Shown here: positions 9,336 through 16,693 of the stretch, piece by piece
Numbering within the stretch: the stretch's first letter is position 1
How the letters are laid out: every line of letters begins with the position of its first letter
Source of the DNA: Pilimelia columellifera
Lineage (GTDB): Bacteria; Actinomycetota; Actinomycetes; Mycobacteriales; Micromonosporaceae
NCBI RefSeq assembly: GCF_039532605.1
Contig: NZ_BAAARY010000022.1
Coordinates: 1 to 38,140 of the forward strand
Length of the DNA stretch: 38,140 bases
Reading direction: 5' to 3'
Notes under the pieces: model-generated
Told to the model about the DNA's origin: nothing
Databases searched by the model: none
The model's input: only the letters and a program-made list of their open reading frames with translations
Made by a program: the position numbers and the translations under genes

Positions 9336-12300
9336 CCATGATCCGCCCGGTCGCCGCGCGGCACCGGCGGGCCGCGCGCAGGTAGCGGTCGACGAACGCG
9401 CCAGGGTCGTCGGCGCCCATGACGCGCAGCACCCCGGCGAGTTCAGGGCCCTGCCGGGGCAGTTGCTCCCCCGGACGTCCACGGACCAGGGTCAGCGCGT
9501 TACGCACCGCCATCGCGGTCCGCCAGGCGGCGTTGAGGGCGCAGGCGTCGTCCTCCTCGACAAGGCCGGCGCTGGTCGCGGCGGCCAACGCGTCCAGGGT
9601 GCGGGTCACCCGCAGACCGGGATGGTCATGGCCGTGGCGTAGCTGGATGAGTTGCACCGCCCAGTCGACATCGGCCAGACCGCCCGGCCCGAGCTTGAGG
9701 TGGGTGGTGGGGTCGGCCCCGCGTGGCAGCCGTTCGTTCTCCACCCGCGCCTTGATCCGCCGGATCTCGACGACCTGCTCGGCGCTCAGGCCGCCGGCCG
9801 GGTAACGGATCGGATCCACCAGGGCCAGGAAGCGCTCCGAGAGCTCCCGGTCGCCGGCCACCGGGCGGGCCCGCAGCAGCGCCTGCGCCTCCCAGATCTT
9901 CGACCAGCGTCGGTAGTACGCCCGGTAGGCGTCCAGACTGCGCACCAGCGGCCCCTGGCGACCCTCCGGGCGCAGGTCGGCGTCGAGGCCCAGCGGCGGG
10001 TCCGGGGCGGGCATCGACAGCAGGGCCCGCAGCCGTTCGGCGACCGCGCGGGCGGCCGAGGCCGCCGCCGTCGGGTCCAGCCCGCCGGCCTCGTAGACGA
10101 ACAGCACGTCAGCGTCGGACGGGTAGTTCATCTCGTCGCCGCCGAGCCGGCCCATGCCGATGACGGCGAATCGCAGCTCGTCGGGGGCGCCGGTGGCGAC
10201 CTGGGCGGTCCGCAACGCGGCGCCCAGGGTCGCGGCGGTCACCTCGGTCAGCGCCGCGCCGACCGTCGCCACGTCCACCGGTTGGGCGGGCGCCAGCCGG
10301 CCGGCGTGGGCGAGCAGGTCGGCGCAGGCGATCCGGAACAGCTCCCGGCGCCGTAGCGCCCGCACCGCGCGGACCGCGTCCTCGGGCGCCGGCCGGCCGC
10401 CGTCCAGGTGCCGGTTCGCGGCGGCGGCGAAACCGTCCCGCAGGGTTACCGGGTCCCGCGGGGCGAGCGCGCCGTCGTCGCCGAGCAGTCGCAGCGCCTC
10501 CGGGTCGCGGGCCAGCAGGTCGGTGGCGTAACGGGACACCCCGAGGACGCGGGCCAGCCGCTGGGCGATCGGTCCGCCGTCGCGCAGGAGCCGCAGGAAC
10601 CACGCCGAGGCGCCGAGAGCGTCGGACACCTGCCGGTAGGCCAACAGCCCGCGGTCAGGCTCGGGCGCGTCGGCGAAATCCTGGAGCAGCACCGGCAGCA
10701 GCTGACGTTGGATCGCCGCCTTCCGGGAGACGCCGTCGGTGAGCGCCTGCAGGTGCCGCAGCGCGCCCGCCGGGTCGGCGAAGCCGAGCAGCTCCAACCG
10801 CCGACCGGCTGCCTCGGTGGTCAGCCGCAGGTGGTCGGCCGGCACCCGGACGACAGCCTCCAGCAACGGACGGTAGAGCAGTTTGACGTGCAGCCGCCGC
10901 ACGTCGGCGGCGTGTGCCCGCCAGTCCGCCCGGAACGCCTCGACGGCGTCCCGGCCGCCGCCGCTGACGTAGCCGAGGGCGTGGGCCAGCCGGCGCAGCG
11001 AGCGGGGCCCGTCCGCGGTGTCGCCGTCGGGGACGGTGTGCGTGCGCCGCAAGGCCCTCAGCTGCAACCGGTGCTCGACCCGGCGCAGGAACTCGTAGCC
11101 GCGCAGCAGCGCCTCGCCGTCCTCGCGGCCCACGTAGCCGCCGGCCACCAACGCCCGCAGCGCCGGCATGGTGCCGACGGCGCGCAGCGAGCCGTCGGCG
11201 CGTCCGTGGACCAGTTGCAGGAGTTGGACGGCGAACTCGATGTCCCGCAGCCCGCCCGGCCCGCGCTTGATCTCGCGGTCCAGCTCCTCGGCGGCGAGCG
11301 CGTCGACGATCCGTCGACGCATCGCCCGGATGTCGGCGACGGCCTCGGGGCGTTCGGCCGCCGACCAGATCATCGGGGTGACCGCCGCGAGCCACCGTGC
11401 GCCCAGGTCCGGGTCGCCGGCCGCCGGCCGGGCCTTGAGCAACGCCTGGAACTCCCAGGTTCGGGCCCAGCGCTGGTAGTAGGCCAGGTAGCCGGCGAGA
11501 GTGCGCACCAGCGGCCCGCGGCTGCCTTCGGGCCGCAACGCGGCGTCCACCGGCCAGGCGACCTGGGCGCAGATCTCCATGAGGCGGGCGGCGATCCGGG
11601 TGGCCGCGGGCAGGTCGGCGTCGGCGTCGGCGACGAAGAGGACATCGACGTCCGAGATGTAGTTGAGCTCGCCGCCGCCACACTTGCCCATGGCGATGAC
11701 CGCCAACGACGGCGCCGGACCGGGCAGCTCCTGGCTGGCGATGCGCAGCGCGGCCGCCAGGGTCGCGTCGGCCAGCGCGGACAACGCCGCCATGGTCGGC
11801 GCCAGGCCGACGGCGCCGGTGAGGTCGTCGGCGGCGATCCGCAGCACCGCCCGCCGGTACGCCCCGCGGAGTCCGGCCACCGAGGACCCTGACCCGGTGT
11901 CCGTCGCCGCCACCTGCGCCACCTCACCGGTGACGGCGGTCGGCTGCGGACCGGCTGGCTGGGCGTCGGCGGGCTTAGCGGTCGGCTCCGCGGCCGGCCG
12001 GAGCGCGTCGGCGTCCCGCGGGGCCGCCGCGAGGTGGTCGCCCAGCGCGGACGAGACGCCCAGCACGACCAACAGCCGTCGCCGCCAGGCCGGATTGTCG
12101 AGGAGCTGGCCCGGCAGCGGCGGCGGGTCCTCGCCGCGGCGCTGCGACTCCACGACCCGGACGAGCTGGCGCAGCGCCTGGTCGGGGTCGGCGGTGGCGG
12201 CCAGGTCGAGCAGCGCCCGTTCGGCGGCGGGGCTGGCCGGGGCCTGAGCTGCCTGGTCCCACCAGCCCAGGCCGTCCGGGCCGAGCAGGTCGACGGCGGC

Positions 12301-12384
12301 GGGGCCGTTGTCATCGGCCCGGTCCAGGCCGTACCGGGTCAGCCGGGTGAACCGGGTGACCCGACCGCCGGTGGCCCTGACCAT
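9328..12384 (-). CDS. glnE: Bifunctional glutamine synthetase adenylyltransferase/deadenylylase GlnE
   Basis: This protein of about 1018 residues switches GlnA1 off by adenylylating its tyrosine and on by removing AMP phosphorolytically. Two nucleotidyltransferase domains are visible. The N-terminal one has GGGELNYISDVDVLF (D245, D247) and the C-terminal one has GGDEMNYPSDADVLF (D757, D759). Each is followed by a helical GlnD-UR-UTase-like segment with RPEGS/RQGPLVR motifs. The length matches the actinobacterial family. The ATG at 12384 follows the previous stop by ten bases; TAGCGA seven bases upstream could also act as a poor -10. It is the middle gene of an apparent operon: amidotransferase, glnE, GT-C-like protein. 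Its target glnA1 lies close by. Confidence 0.95.
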   Translation of the reverse strand: MVRATGGRVTRFTRLTRYGLDRADDNGPAAVDLLGPDGLGWWDQAAQAPASPAAERALLDLAATADPDQALRQLVRVVESQRRGEDPPPLPGQLLDNPAWRRRLLVVLGVSSALGDHLAAAPRDADALRPAAEPTAKPADAQPAGPQPTAVTGEVAQVAATDTGSGSSVAGLRGAYRRAVLRIAADDLTGAVGLAPTMAALSALADATLAAALRIASQELPGPAPSLAVIAMGKCGGGELNYISDVDVLFVADADADLPAATRIAARLMEICAQVAWPVDAALRPEGSRGPLVRTLAGYLAYYQRWARTWEFQALLKARPAAGDPDLGARWLAAVTPMIWSAAERPEAVADIRAMRRRIVDALAAEELDREIKRGPGGLRDIEFAVQLLQLVHGRADGSLRAVGTMPALRALVAGGYVGREDGEALLRGYEFLRRVEHRLQLRALRRTHTVPDGDTADGPRSLRRLAHALGYVSGGGRDAVEAFRADWRAHAADVRRLHVKLLYRPLLEAVVRVPADHLRLTTEAAGRRLELLGFADPAGALRHLQALTDGVSRKAAIQRQLLPVLLQDFADAPEPDRGLLAYRQVSDALGASAWFLRLLRDGGPIAQRLARVLGVSRYATDLLARDPEALRLLGDDGALAPRDPVTLRDGFAAAANRHLDGGRPAPEDAVRAVRALRRRELFRIACADLLAHAGRLAPAQPVDVATVGAALTEVTAATLGAALRTAQVATGAPDELRFAVIGMGRLGGDEMNYPSDADVLFVYEAGGLDPTAAASAARAVAERLRALLSMPAPDPPLGLDADLRPEGRQGPLVRSLDAYRAYYRRWSKIWEAQALLRARPVAGDRELSERFLALVDPIRYPAGGLSAEQVVEIRRIKARVENERLPRGADPTTHLKLGPGGLADVDWAVQLIQLRHGHDHPGLRVTRTLDALAAATSAGLVEEDDACALNAAWRTAMAVRNALTLVRGRPGEQLPRQGPELAGVLRVMGADDPGAFVDRYLRAARRCRAATGRIMDA

Positions 12385-12394
12385 GGCCCGGTCG

Positions 12395-13165
12395 CTACTG
12401 TCCGACGATTGGCAGCGACCGCCGTACGGCCGGGGCATTTTGGCCGCCGAGCGCGAGCGCCGCGAATCTGGCCGCGAACGGCCGCCACACCTGCTCCAGG
12501 TCGTCCATGATCGCGTCGACGGCGGCGACGAGATCCTGCGGCTGGTGGCCGAGGTCGGCCATGAGGCGCGGGTTGTTGGCCACCCAGCCGGCGAACATGG
12601 CGGTGTCGCACTCGAGGTGGAACTGGGTGCCCCAGGCGCGCTGGCCGATCCGGAACGCCTGGTGCGGGTACCGGGGCGAGGCGGCCAGCAGGACCGCGCC
12701 GACCGGCAGCTCAGTGATCTCGTCGTAGTGCCATTGCAGGACGTCCGGGGCGAACGGGATCGGCGCCCACAGCGGGTCCTGGTCGGCGGCGTCCCGGCGG
12801 CCCACCAGCGCCGGACCGATCTCGGGCCCGGCGGCGCTGCGCTCGACCGTGCCGACGTGCGCGCTGGCCAGCAACTGGCCGCCGAGGCAGATGCCCAGGG
12901 TCGGCCTCTGGTCGCGGACGGCCACCCGCAGCAGGCGCTCCAGCGCCGGGAACCAGGGCGCGCCGGGGGCGCCGTCGGCGTCCGGGTAGGCGCTCTGCTC
13001 CCCGCCCAGGACGACGAGCGCGTCGTACCCGGCGAGGCTGTCGGGCAGCGGCTCGCCGAGGTGCGGGCGCCGCACCTCCAGGACGAGGCCGGCGTCGGTC
13101 AGCCACTGGCCGAGTCGTCCGGGTCCGTCGGTCGGGTCGTTCTCCACCACCAGCGCGATTGCCAC
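12395..13165 (-). CDS. Class I glutamine amidotransferase (GMP-synthase-like domain)
   Basis: A 256-residue stand-alone amidotransferase domain. The catalytic triad is visible: nucleophile C93 in GICLGGQLL, and H183 and E185 in QFHLECD. There is no fused synthetase, so it resembles YgdK/GuaA-N-like class I amidotransferases that act alone or on unknown amine acceptors. The GTG at 13165 has a TAGCCT element six bases upstream and no ribosome binding site, suggesting a leaderless message. It is separated from glnE by ten bases on the same strand. The context suggests a link to glutamine metabolism, but its acceptor is unknown. Confidence 0.88.
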   Translation of the reverse strand: MAIALVVENDPTDGPGRLGQWLTDAGLVLEVRRPHLGEPLPDSLAGYDALVVLGGEQSAYPDADGAPGAPWFPALERLLRVAVRDQRPTLGICLGGQLLASAHVGTVERSAAGPEIGPALVGRRDAADQDPLWAPIPFAPDVLQWHYDEITELPVGAVLLAASPRYPHQAFRIGQRAWGTQFHLECDTAMFAGWVANNPRLMADLGHQPQDLVAAVDAIMDDLEQVWRPFAARFAALALGGQNAPAVRRSLPIVGQ

Positions 13166-13171
13166 CTGCCG

Positions 13172-13177
13172 AGGCTA
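13172..13177 (-). promoter_or_regulatory. -10 element for the amidotransferase-glnE operon
   Basis: TAGCCT on the minus strand ends six bases before the GTG at 13165. Together with TAGCGT at 13248-13253 it makes a divergent promoter pair in a 95-base gap. Confidence 0.45.
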
Positions 13178-13247
13178 CAACCGCCAGGGCCCGCGCGGGC
13201 GGTCAGGTTGCGGGTACCCGGCCGGCATCGGAGATCGGCGGCCAGGC

Positions 13248-13253
13248 TAGCGT
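13248..13253 (+). promoter_or_regulatory. -10 element for the acyltransferase gene
   Basis: TAGCGT lies seven bases before the ATG at 13261, with no ribosome binding site in between. Confidence 0.45.
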
Positions 13254-13260
13254 GCCGCTC

Positions 13261-14004
13261 ATGTCAGAGCTGGTGTACCCGCCCGTCATCGCCACGGTGA
13301 ATCTGATGTTCCGCGCTCTTGACCTGCGCGTGCGGGTGGACGGCGCCGAGCATATTCCGGCCACCGGCGGGGCGGTGCTGGCCAGCAACCACGTCAGCTA
13401 CCTGGACTTCATCTTCTGCGGCTTCGGGGCGCGGCCAGCCGGCCGCCTGGTGCGGTTCATGGCCAAGCACGAGGTGTTCGAGCACCCGGTCGGCGGCCCG
13501 CTCATGCGGGGGATGCGGCACATCCCGGTGGACCGTTCAGCGGGCGCGACCTCGTTGCGGGCGGCGTTGCAGGCGCTGCGGGCCGGGGAGGTCGTCGGCG
13601 TCTTCCCGGAGGCGACGATCAGCCGCTCGTTCACCGTCAAGGAGCTCAAGACCGGCTCAGGCCGGATGGCAGCCAACACCGGCACGCCGCTGATCCCGGT
13701 GGCGGTGTGGGGCACCCACCGACTGTGGACCAAGGGCCGGCCCCGGACGTTGCTGCGTCGGCATCTGCCGGTCACCGTGATGATCGGCGAGCCGATGGAC
13801 GTCGGCCGCAAGGACGACCAGGACGTGGTGATGGCCGAGCTGCGGGCCCGGATGATGGGCCTGCTCGACCGCGCCCAGCGCGACTACCCGGACCAGCCGT
13901 CCGGGCCGGAGGACACCTGGTGGCTGCCGGCGCACCTGGGCGGGACCGCGCCCACCCCGGAGCAGGCCGCCGCCGAGGACGCCCGCTCCGGCGACGATGA
14001 CTGA
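13261..14004 (+). CDS. 1-acyl-sn-glycerol-3-phosphate acyltransferase family protein (PlsC-like)
   Basis: A 247-residue membrane-associated acyltransferase that probably transfers an acyl chain to lysophosphatidic acid or a related lysolipid at the cytoplasmic face. The HX4D catalytic motif is NHVSYLD (H44 to D49), and the phosphate-binding FPEAT motif is at residues 115-119. The N-terminal 30 residues include a hydrophobic helix. The ATG at 13261 has a -10 TAGCGT seven bases upstream, indicating a leaderless transcript, and the family normally starts close to the first helix. It is divergent from the amidotransferase gene and ends at a strong terminator shared with the convergent lectin gene. 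The C-terminal 40 residues are Pro/acidic and probably disordered. Confidence 0.9.
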   Translation: MSELVYPPVIATVNLMFRALDLRVRVDGAEHIPATGGAVLASNHVSYLDFIFCGFGARPAGRLVRFMAKHEVFEHPVGGPLMRGMRHIPVDRSAGATSLRAALQALRAGEVVGVFPEATISRSFTVKELKTGSGRMAANTGTPLIPVAVWGTHRLWTKGRPRTLLRRHLPVTVMIGEPMDVGRKDDQDVVMAELRARMMGLLDRAQRDYPDQPSGPEDTWWLPAHLGGTAPTPEQAAAEDARSGDDD

Positions 14005-14017
14005 TCCGCGCACACGA

Positions 14018-14053
14018 ATGTGGGGCCGCCCGCATCGGCGGGCGGCCCCACAT
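14018..14053. terminator. Strong bidirectional terminator hairpin
   Basis: A perfect 16-base-pair stem (14018-14033 with 14038-14053) with loop ATCG sits between the converging acyltransferase and lectin genes, 13 bases after the first stop and 33 before the second. Confidence 0.85.
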
Positions 14054-14086
14054 CTCGCTATCTCAGCGAGGTGGCGGTGTCAGTGA

Positions 14087-14812
14087 TCAGTCACGATCGC
14101 CGACGAGCCACTCCTGGTTGACGTCGTTGTCCGAGCAGCGACGGACACCGACCTCGGAGCCCTCGTCCGGGTTGCGGTCGAGGACGTCGAGGCACATGTC
14201 ACGGCGGTCGTTCTGGATCTCGTAGAGGTCCATGCCACGACGGTTGAAGCTCCACTCCTGGTCACGTGAGCCGTCGCAACGGTTGAAGACGACCTCGGCC
14301 TCACGGCCGCTGGCGCGCTCGGGCTCCAGGCACTGGCCGAACACCTTGATCGTGCCGGCCCGACGGTCCACATCGACGCGCTGGCCGTTGCGGCCGTCGC
14401 ACTCCTCGAGGGTGACGACGTCGCGGGCGTTGCGGCCGGCGTCGAAGCAGAGCCCGCTGATCGCGTTGACCAGCAGGTCGCGGCCCGGTCCCGGGCCGCC
14501 GTTGCCGTTCTCGCAGGAGATGGTGTGCCGGACGATCCAGTTGCCGTTGCCGCGGTCGTCCCGCTGGATGCGTTCGGTGGAGCAGTCACGACGCTCGTAC
14601 CCGGAGCGACGCGCCTGGTTGAACGCGTCGTTCTCAGCCTCACGCAGCGCGTCGTTGAGACGTCCGCGGCCCTCACCGACGAACGACTCATCACGGACAA
14701 CGGACTGGTTGGACCCCTCGATCGGAGCGGCCATGGCCGCGGCGCTCGGGACGAACGCGAGTGCGGTGAGCCCGGCGGCCATAACGACGGCCGAGCGACG
14801 GAGCATATTCAT
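14087..14812 (-). CDS. Secreted ricin-B-type (beta-trefoil) lectin protein
   Basis: A 241-residue exported protein. Residues 1-30 are a signal peptide ending in an Ala-rich cleavage site. Residues about 35-100 form a domain with two Cys (RRDCSTE, HTISCENG) of a kind common in small secreted actinobacterial proteins. From about residue 110 there is a ricin-B-type trefoil of three subdomains. Each has a CFD/CLE/CLD strand and a closing Q-x-W or its variant: NGQRVDV, DQEWSF, NQEWLV. The first subdomain has lost the Trp. Such domains bind galactosyl or other sugars; here no catalytic domain is attached. The ATG at 14812 is chosen because GGGGAG lies six bases upstream. It is isolated between a terminator and a long upstream region with inverted repeats. 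Confidence 0.8.
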   Translation of the reverse strand: MNMLRRSAVVMAAGLTALAFVPSAAAMAAPIEGSNQSVVRDESFVGEGRGRLNDALREAENDAFNQARRSGYERRDCSTERIQRDDRGNGNWIVRHTISCENGNGGPGPGRDLLVNAISGLCFDAGRNARDVVTLEECDGRNGQRVDVDRRAGTIKVFGQCLEPERASGREAEVVFNRCDGSRDQEWSFNRRGMDLYEIQNDRRDMCLDVLDRNPDEGSEVGVRRCSDNDVNQEWLVGDRD

Positions 14813-14831
14813 GCTGTCTCCCCACAAATTT

Positions 14832-14845
14832 ACATTGGACAATGT
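14832..14845. promoter_or_regulatory. Inverted repeat in the lectin gene leader
   Basis: ACATTG and CAATGT flank a two-base spacer, 20 bases before the lectin start codon and next to the ribosome binding site. The position fits an operator or a small RNA hairpin. Confidence 0.35.
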
Positions 14846-14998
14846 GCATGTCCGGGATCCCAACCCCGCCAAGAATCCTAGGAACCGGGAGACGACAGAG
14901 CCACCGGAAGACGGACCCACTAATTCAAGGATACGAATATAGTGACCCGACGGGCAGATCGACCATGTCCGACTTGGCGGCAATGAGCAGCACTTCCA

Positions 14999-15019
14999 GT
15001 GGTCAGCGTTATTGACCAC
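14999..15019. promoter_or_regulatory. Operator-like palindrome GTGGTCA-n7-TGACCAC
   Basis: Seven-base arms are perfectly matched around a seven-base AT-rich spacer. It lies about 60 bases upstream of a possible minus-strand -10 element (TATATT) of the lectin gene. This is the size and symmetry of a dimeric regulator site; the regulator is unknown. Confidence 0.35.
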
Positions 15020-15187
15020 ATTGAAATGGCCCCAATTCGACTGGCCGGTCACCCAGATGATCCCCCAGGCCAGCCACACCACACGACCGCAACAGCCAGG
15101 TCGACAAAAGGACTATTCGACGAGACCCGACAGTCCAACCGAACAGACCATCGCCCACAACGCCGGCAACGGGTAGGCAGCTCCCGA

Positions 15188-16543
15188 TCAGAGTGCGCCC
15201 AGGTACCGCTGACGCTCGTACGGCGTGACCTGACGGCGGTACGCCTCCCACTCCGCGCGCTTGTTGCGCAGGAAGAACTCGAAGACATGCTCCCCCAGGA
15301 TCTGGGGAACCAGCTCCGAATGGGACATCGCGTCGATCGCCTCGGACAGGTTCTCCGGTAGCGGGGCGTACCCCATCGCCTTACGCTCGGCCGAGGTCAG
15401 CGACCACACATCGTCCTCGGCGCCCGGCGGCAGCTCGTAGCCGGACTCGATGCCCTTGAGCCCGGCGCCCAACAGCACCGCGAACGCCAGATACGGGTTG
15501 CAGGCCGAGTCCGGCGACCGGATCTCCACCCGGGCCGAGTTCGGCTTGCCGTAGGCGGGCACCCGCACCAGCGCGGAACGGTTGAGGTGCCCCCAGCACA
15601 CGTACGCCGGCGCCTCGGTGATCCGCTCGTCCGACAACGGCTGCGGGAAGAGCCGCTTGTAGGAGTTGACCCACTGGTTCGTCACCGCCGCGTACTCGCG
15701 GGCGTGGGTGAGCAGACCGGCGATGAACGAACGGGCCACCTTCGACAGTTTCATCTCGGCGGCCGGGTCGTGGAACGCGTTGCGCTCGCCCTCGAACAGC
15801 GACAGATGGGTGTGCATGCCGCTGCCGGGCTGGTCGGTGAAGGGCTTGGGCATGAACGAGGCGCGCACCCCGTGCGAGAGCGCCACCTCCTTCACCACAT
15901 GCCGGAATGTCATGACGTTGTCAGCGGTGGTCAGGGCGTCGGCGTAGCGCAGGTCGATCTCCTGCTGGCCGGCCGCGACCTCGTGGTGGCTGAACTCCAC
16001 CGAGATGCCGATGCGCTCCAGGGCCAGCACCGCCTGCCGGCGGAAGTCCCGGGCCACCGAGTGGGTGGTGTGGTCGAAGTAGCCGCCGTCGTCCACCGGC
16101 GTCGGCGCCCGGCCGTCGAGCGGGCCGTCCTCGAAGAGGAAGAACTCGATCTCCGGGTGGGTGTAGAAGGTGAAACCCGAGTCGGCGGCGCGGGCCAGGC
16201 CACGGCGCAGCACATGGCGGGGGTCCGCCCACGACGGCGAGCCGTCCGGGAGCAGGATGTCGCAGAACATCCGCGCGCTCTCGCCGCTCTCGCCGCCCTC
16301 GAACGGGAAGACCTGGAAGGTCGTCGGGTCGGGCATGGCGATCATGTCGGACTCGTAGACGCGGGCGAAGCCCTCGATCGCCGAGCCGTCGAAGCCGATG
16401 CCCTCCTCGAAAGCCGCCTCCAGCTCGGCGGGGGCGACCGACACGCTCTTGAGCGTGCCCAGCACGTCGGTGAACCACAGCCGGACGAAGCGGATGTCCC
16501 GCTCCTCCAGCGTGCGCAGCACGAACTCCTGCTGACGATCCAC
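15188..16543 (-). CDS. glnA2: Glutamine synthetase-family protein GlnA2
   Basis: A 451-residue GSI-fold ligase. Core motifs are present: EGIGFDGSAIEGF, EIEFFLF, GQQEIDLRY, GSGMHTHLSL, and NRSALVRVP. The adenylylation loop differs from GlnA1: where GlnA1 has DLYDL, this protein has DVWSL, with W380 replacing the tyrosine, so GlnE should not regulate it by adenylylation. In Streptomyces, GlnA2-type proteins have been assigned gamma-glutamylpolyamine synthetase activity, so glutamine may not be the product here. The GTG at 16543 has GAGGGGG about eight bases upstream. A TAACGT element (16580-16575, minus strand) could be its -10. It is divergent from nadE. Confidence 0.92.
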   Translation of the reverse strand: MDRQQEFVLRTLEERDIRFVRLWFTDVLGTLKSVSVAPAELEAAFEEGIGFDGSAIEGFARVYESDMIAMPDPTTFQVFPFEGGESGESARMFCDILLPDGSPSWADPRHVLRRGLARAADSGFTFYTHPEIEFFLFEDGPLDGRAPTPVDDGGYFDHTTHSVARDFRRQAVLALERIGISVEFSHHEVAAGQQEIDLRYADALTTADNVMTFRHVVKEVALSHGVRASFMPKPFTDQPGSGMHTHLSLFEGERNAFHDPAAEMKLSKVARSFIAGLLTHAREYAAVTNQWVNSYKRLFPQPLSDERITEAPAYVCWGHLNRSALVRVPAYGKPNSARVEIRSPDSACNPYLAFAVLLGAGLKGIESGYELPPGAEDDVWSLTSAERKAMGYAPLPENLSEAIDAMSHSELVPQILGEHVFEFFLRNKRAEWEAYRRQVTPYERQRYLGAL

Positions 16544-16693
16544 CGGGCCCCCTCAATCGCGTCGTGCCCGAGCCACGTTACGCCAACACGCCACGCCCGG
16601 ACCGCGTGATCGGGCGCGGCGGGCGAGCTGCCCTCCGCCAGCGGCCATCGGCCCGCCGACGCCGTTCGGGCGCCCATCGTCGAAGATGGGGAG

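Larger units (their letters stand above)
14813..15187. other. 375-bp intergenic region with inverted repeats, upstream of the lectin gene
   Basis: No gene is seen in this relatively AT-rich stretch. It holds ACATTG-GA-CAATGT at 14832-14845, a minus-strand TATATT (14941-14936) that could be the lectin gene's -10 element, and GTGGTCA-n7-TGACCAC at 14999-15019. The downstream end of glnA2 borders it on the right. Confidence 0.55.
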
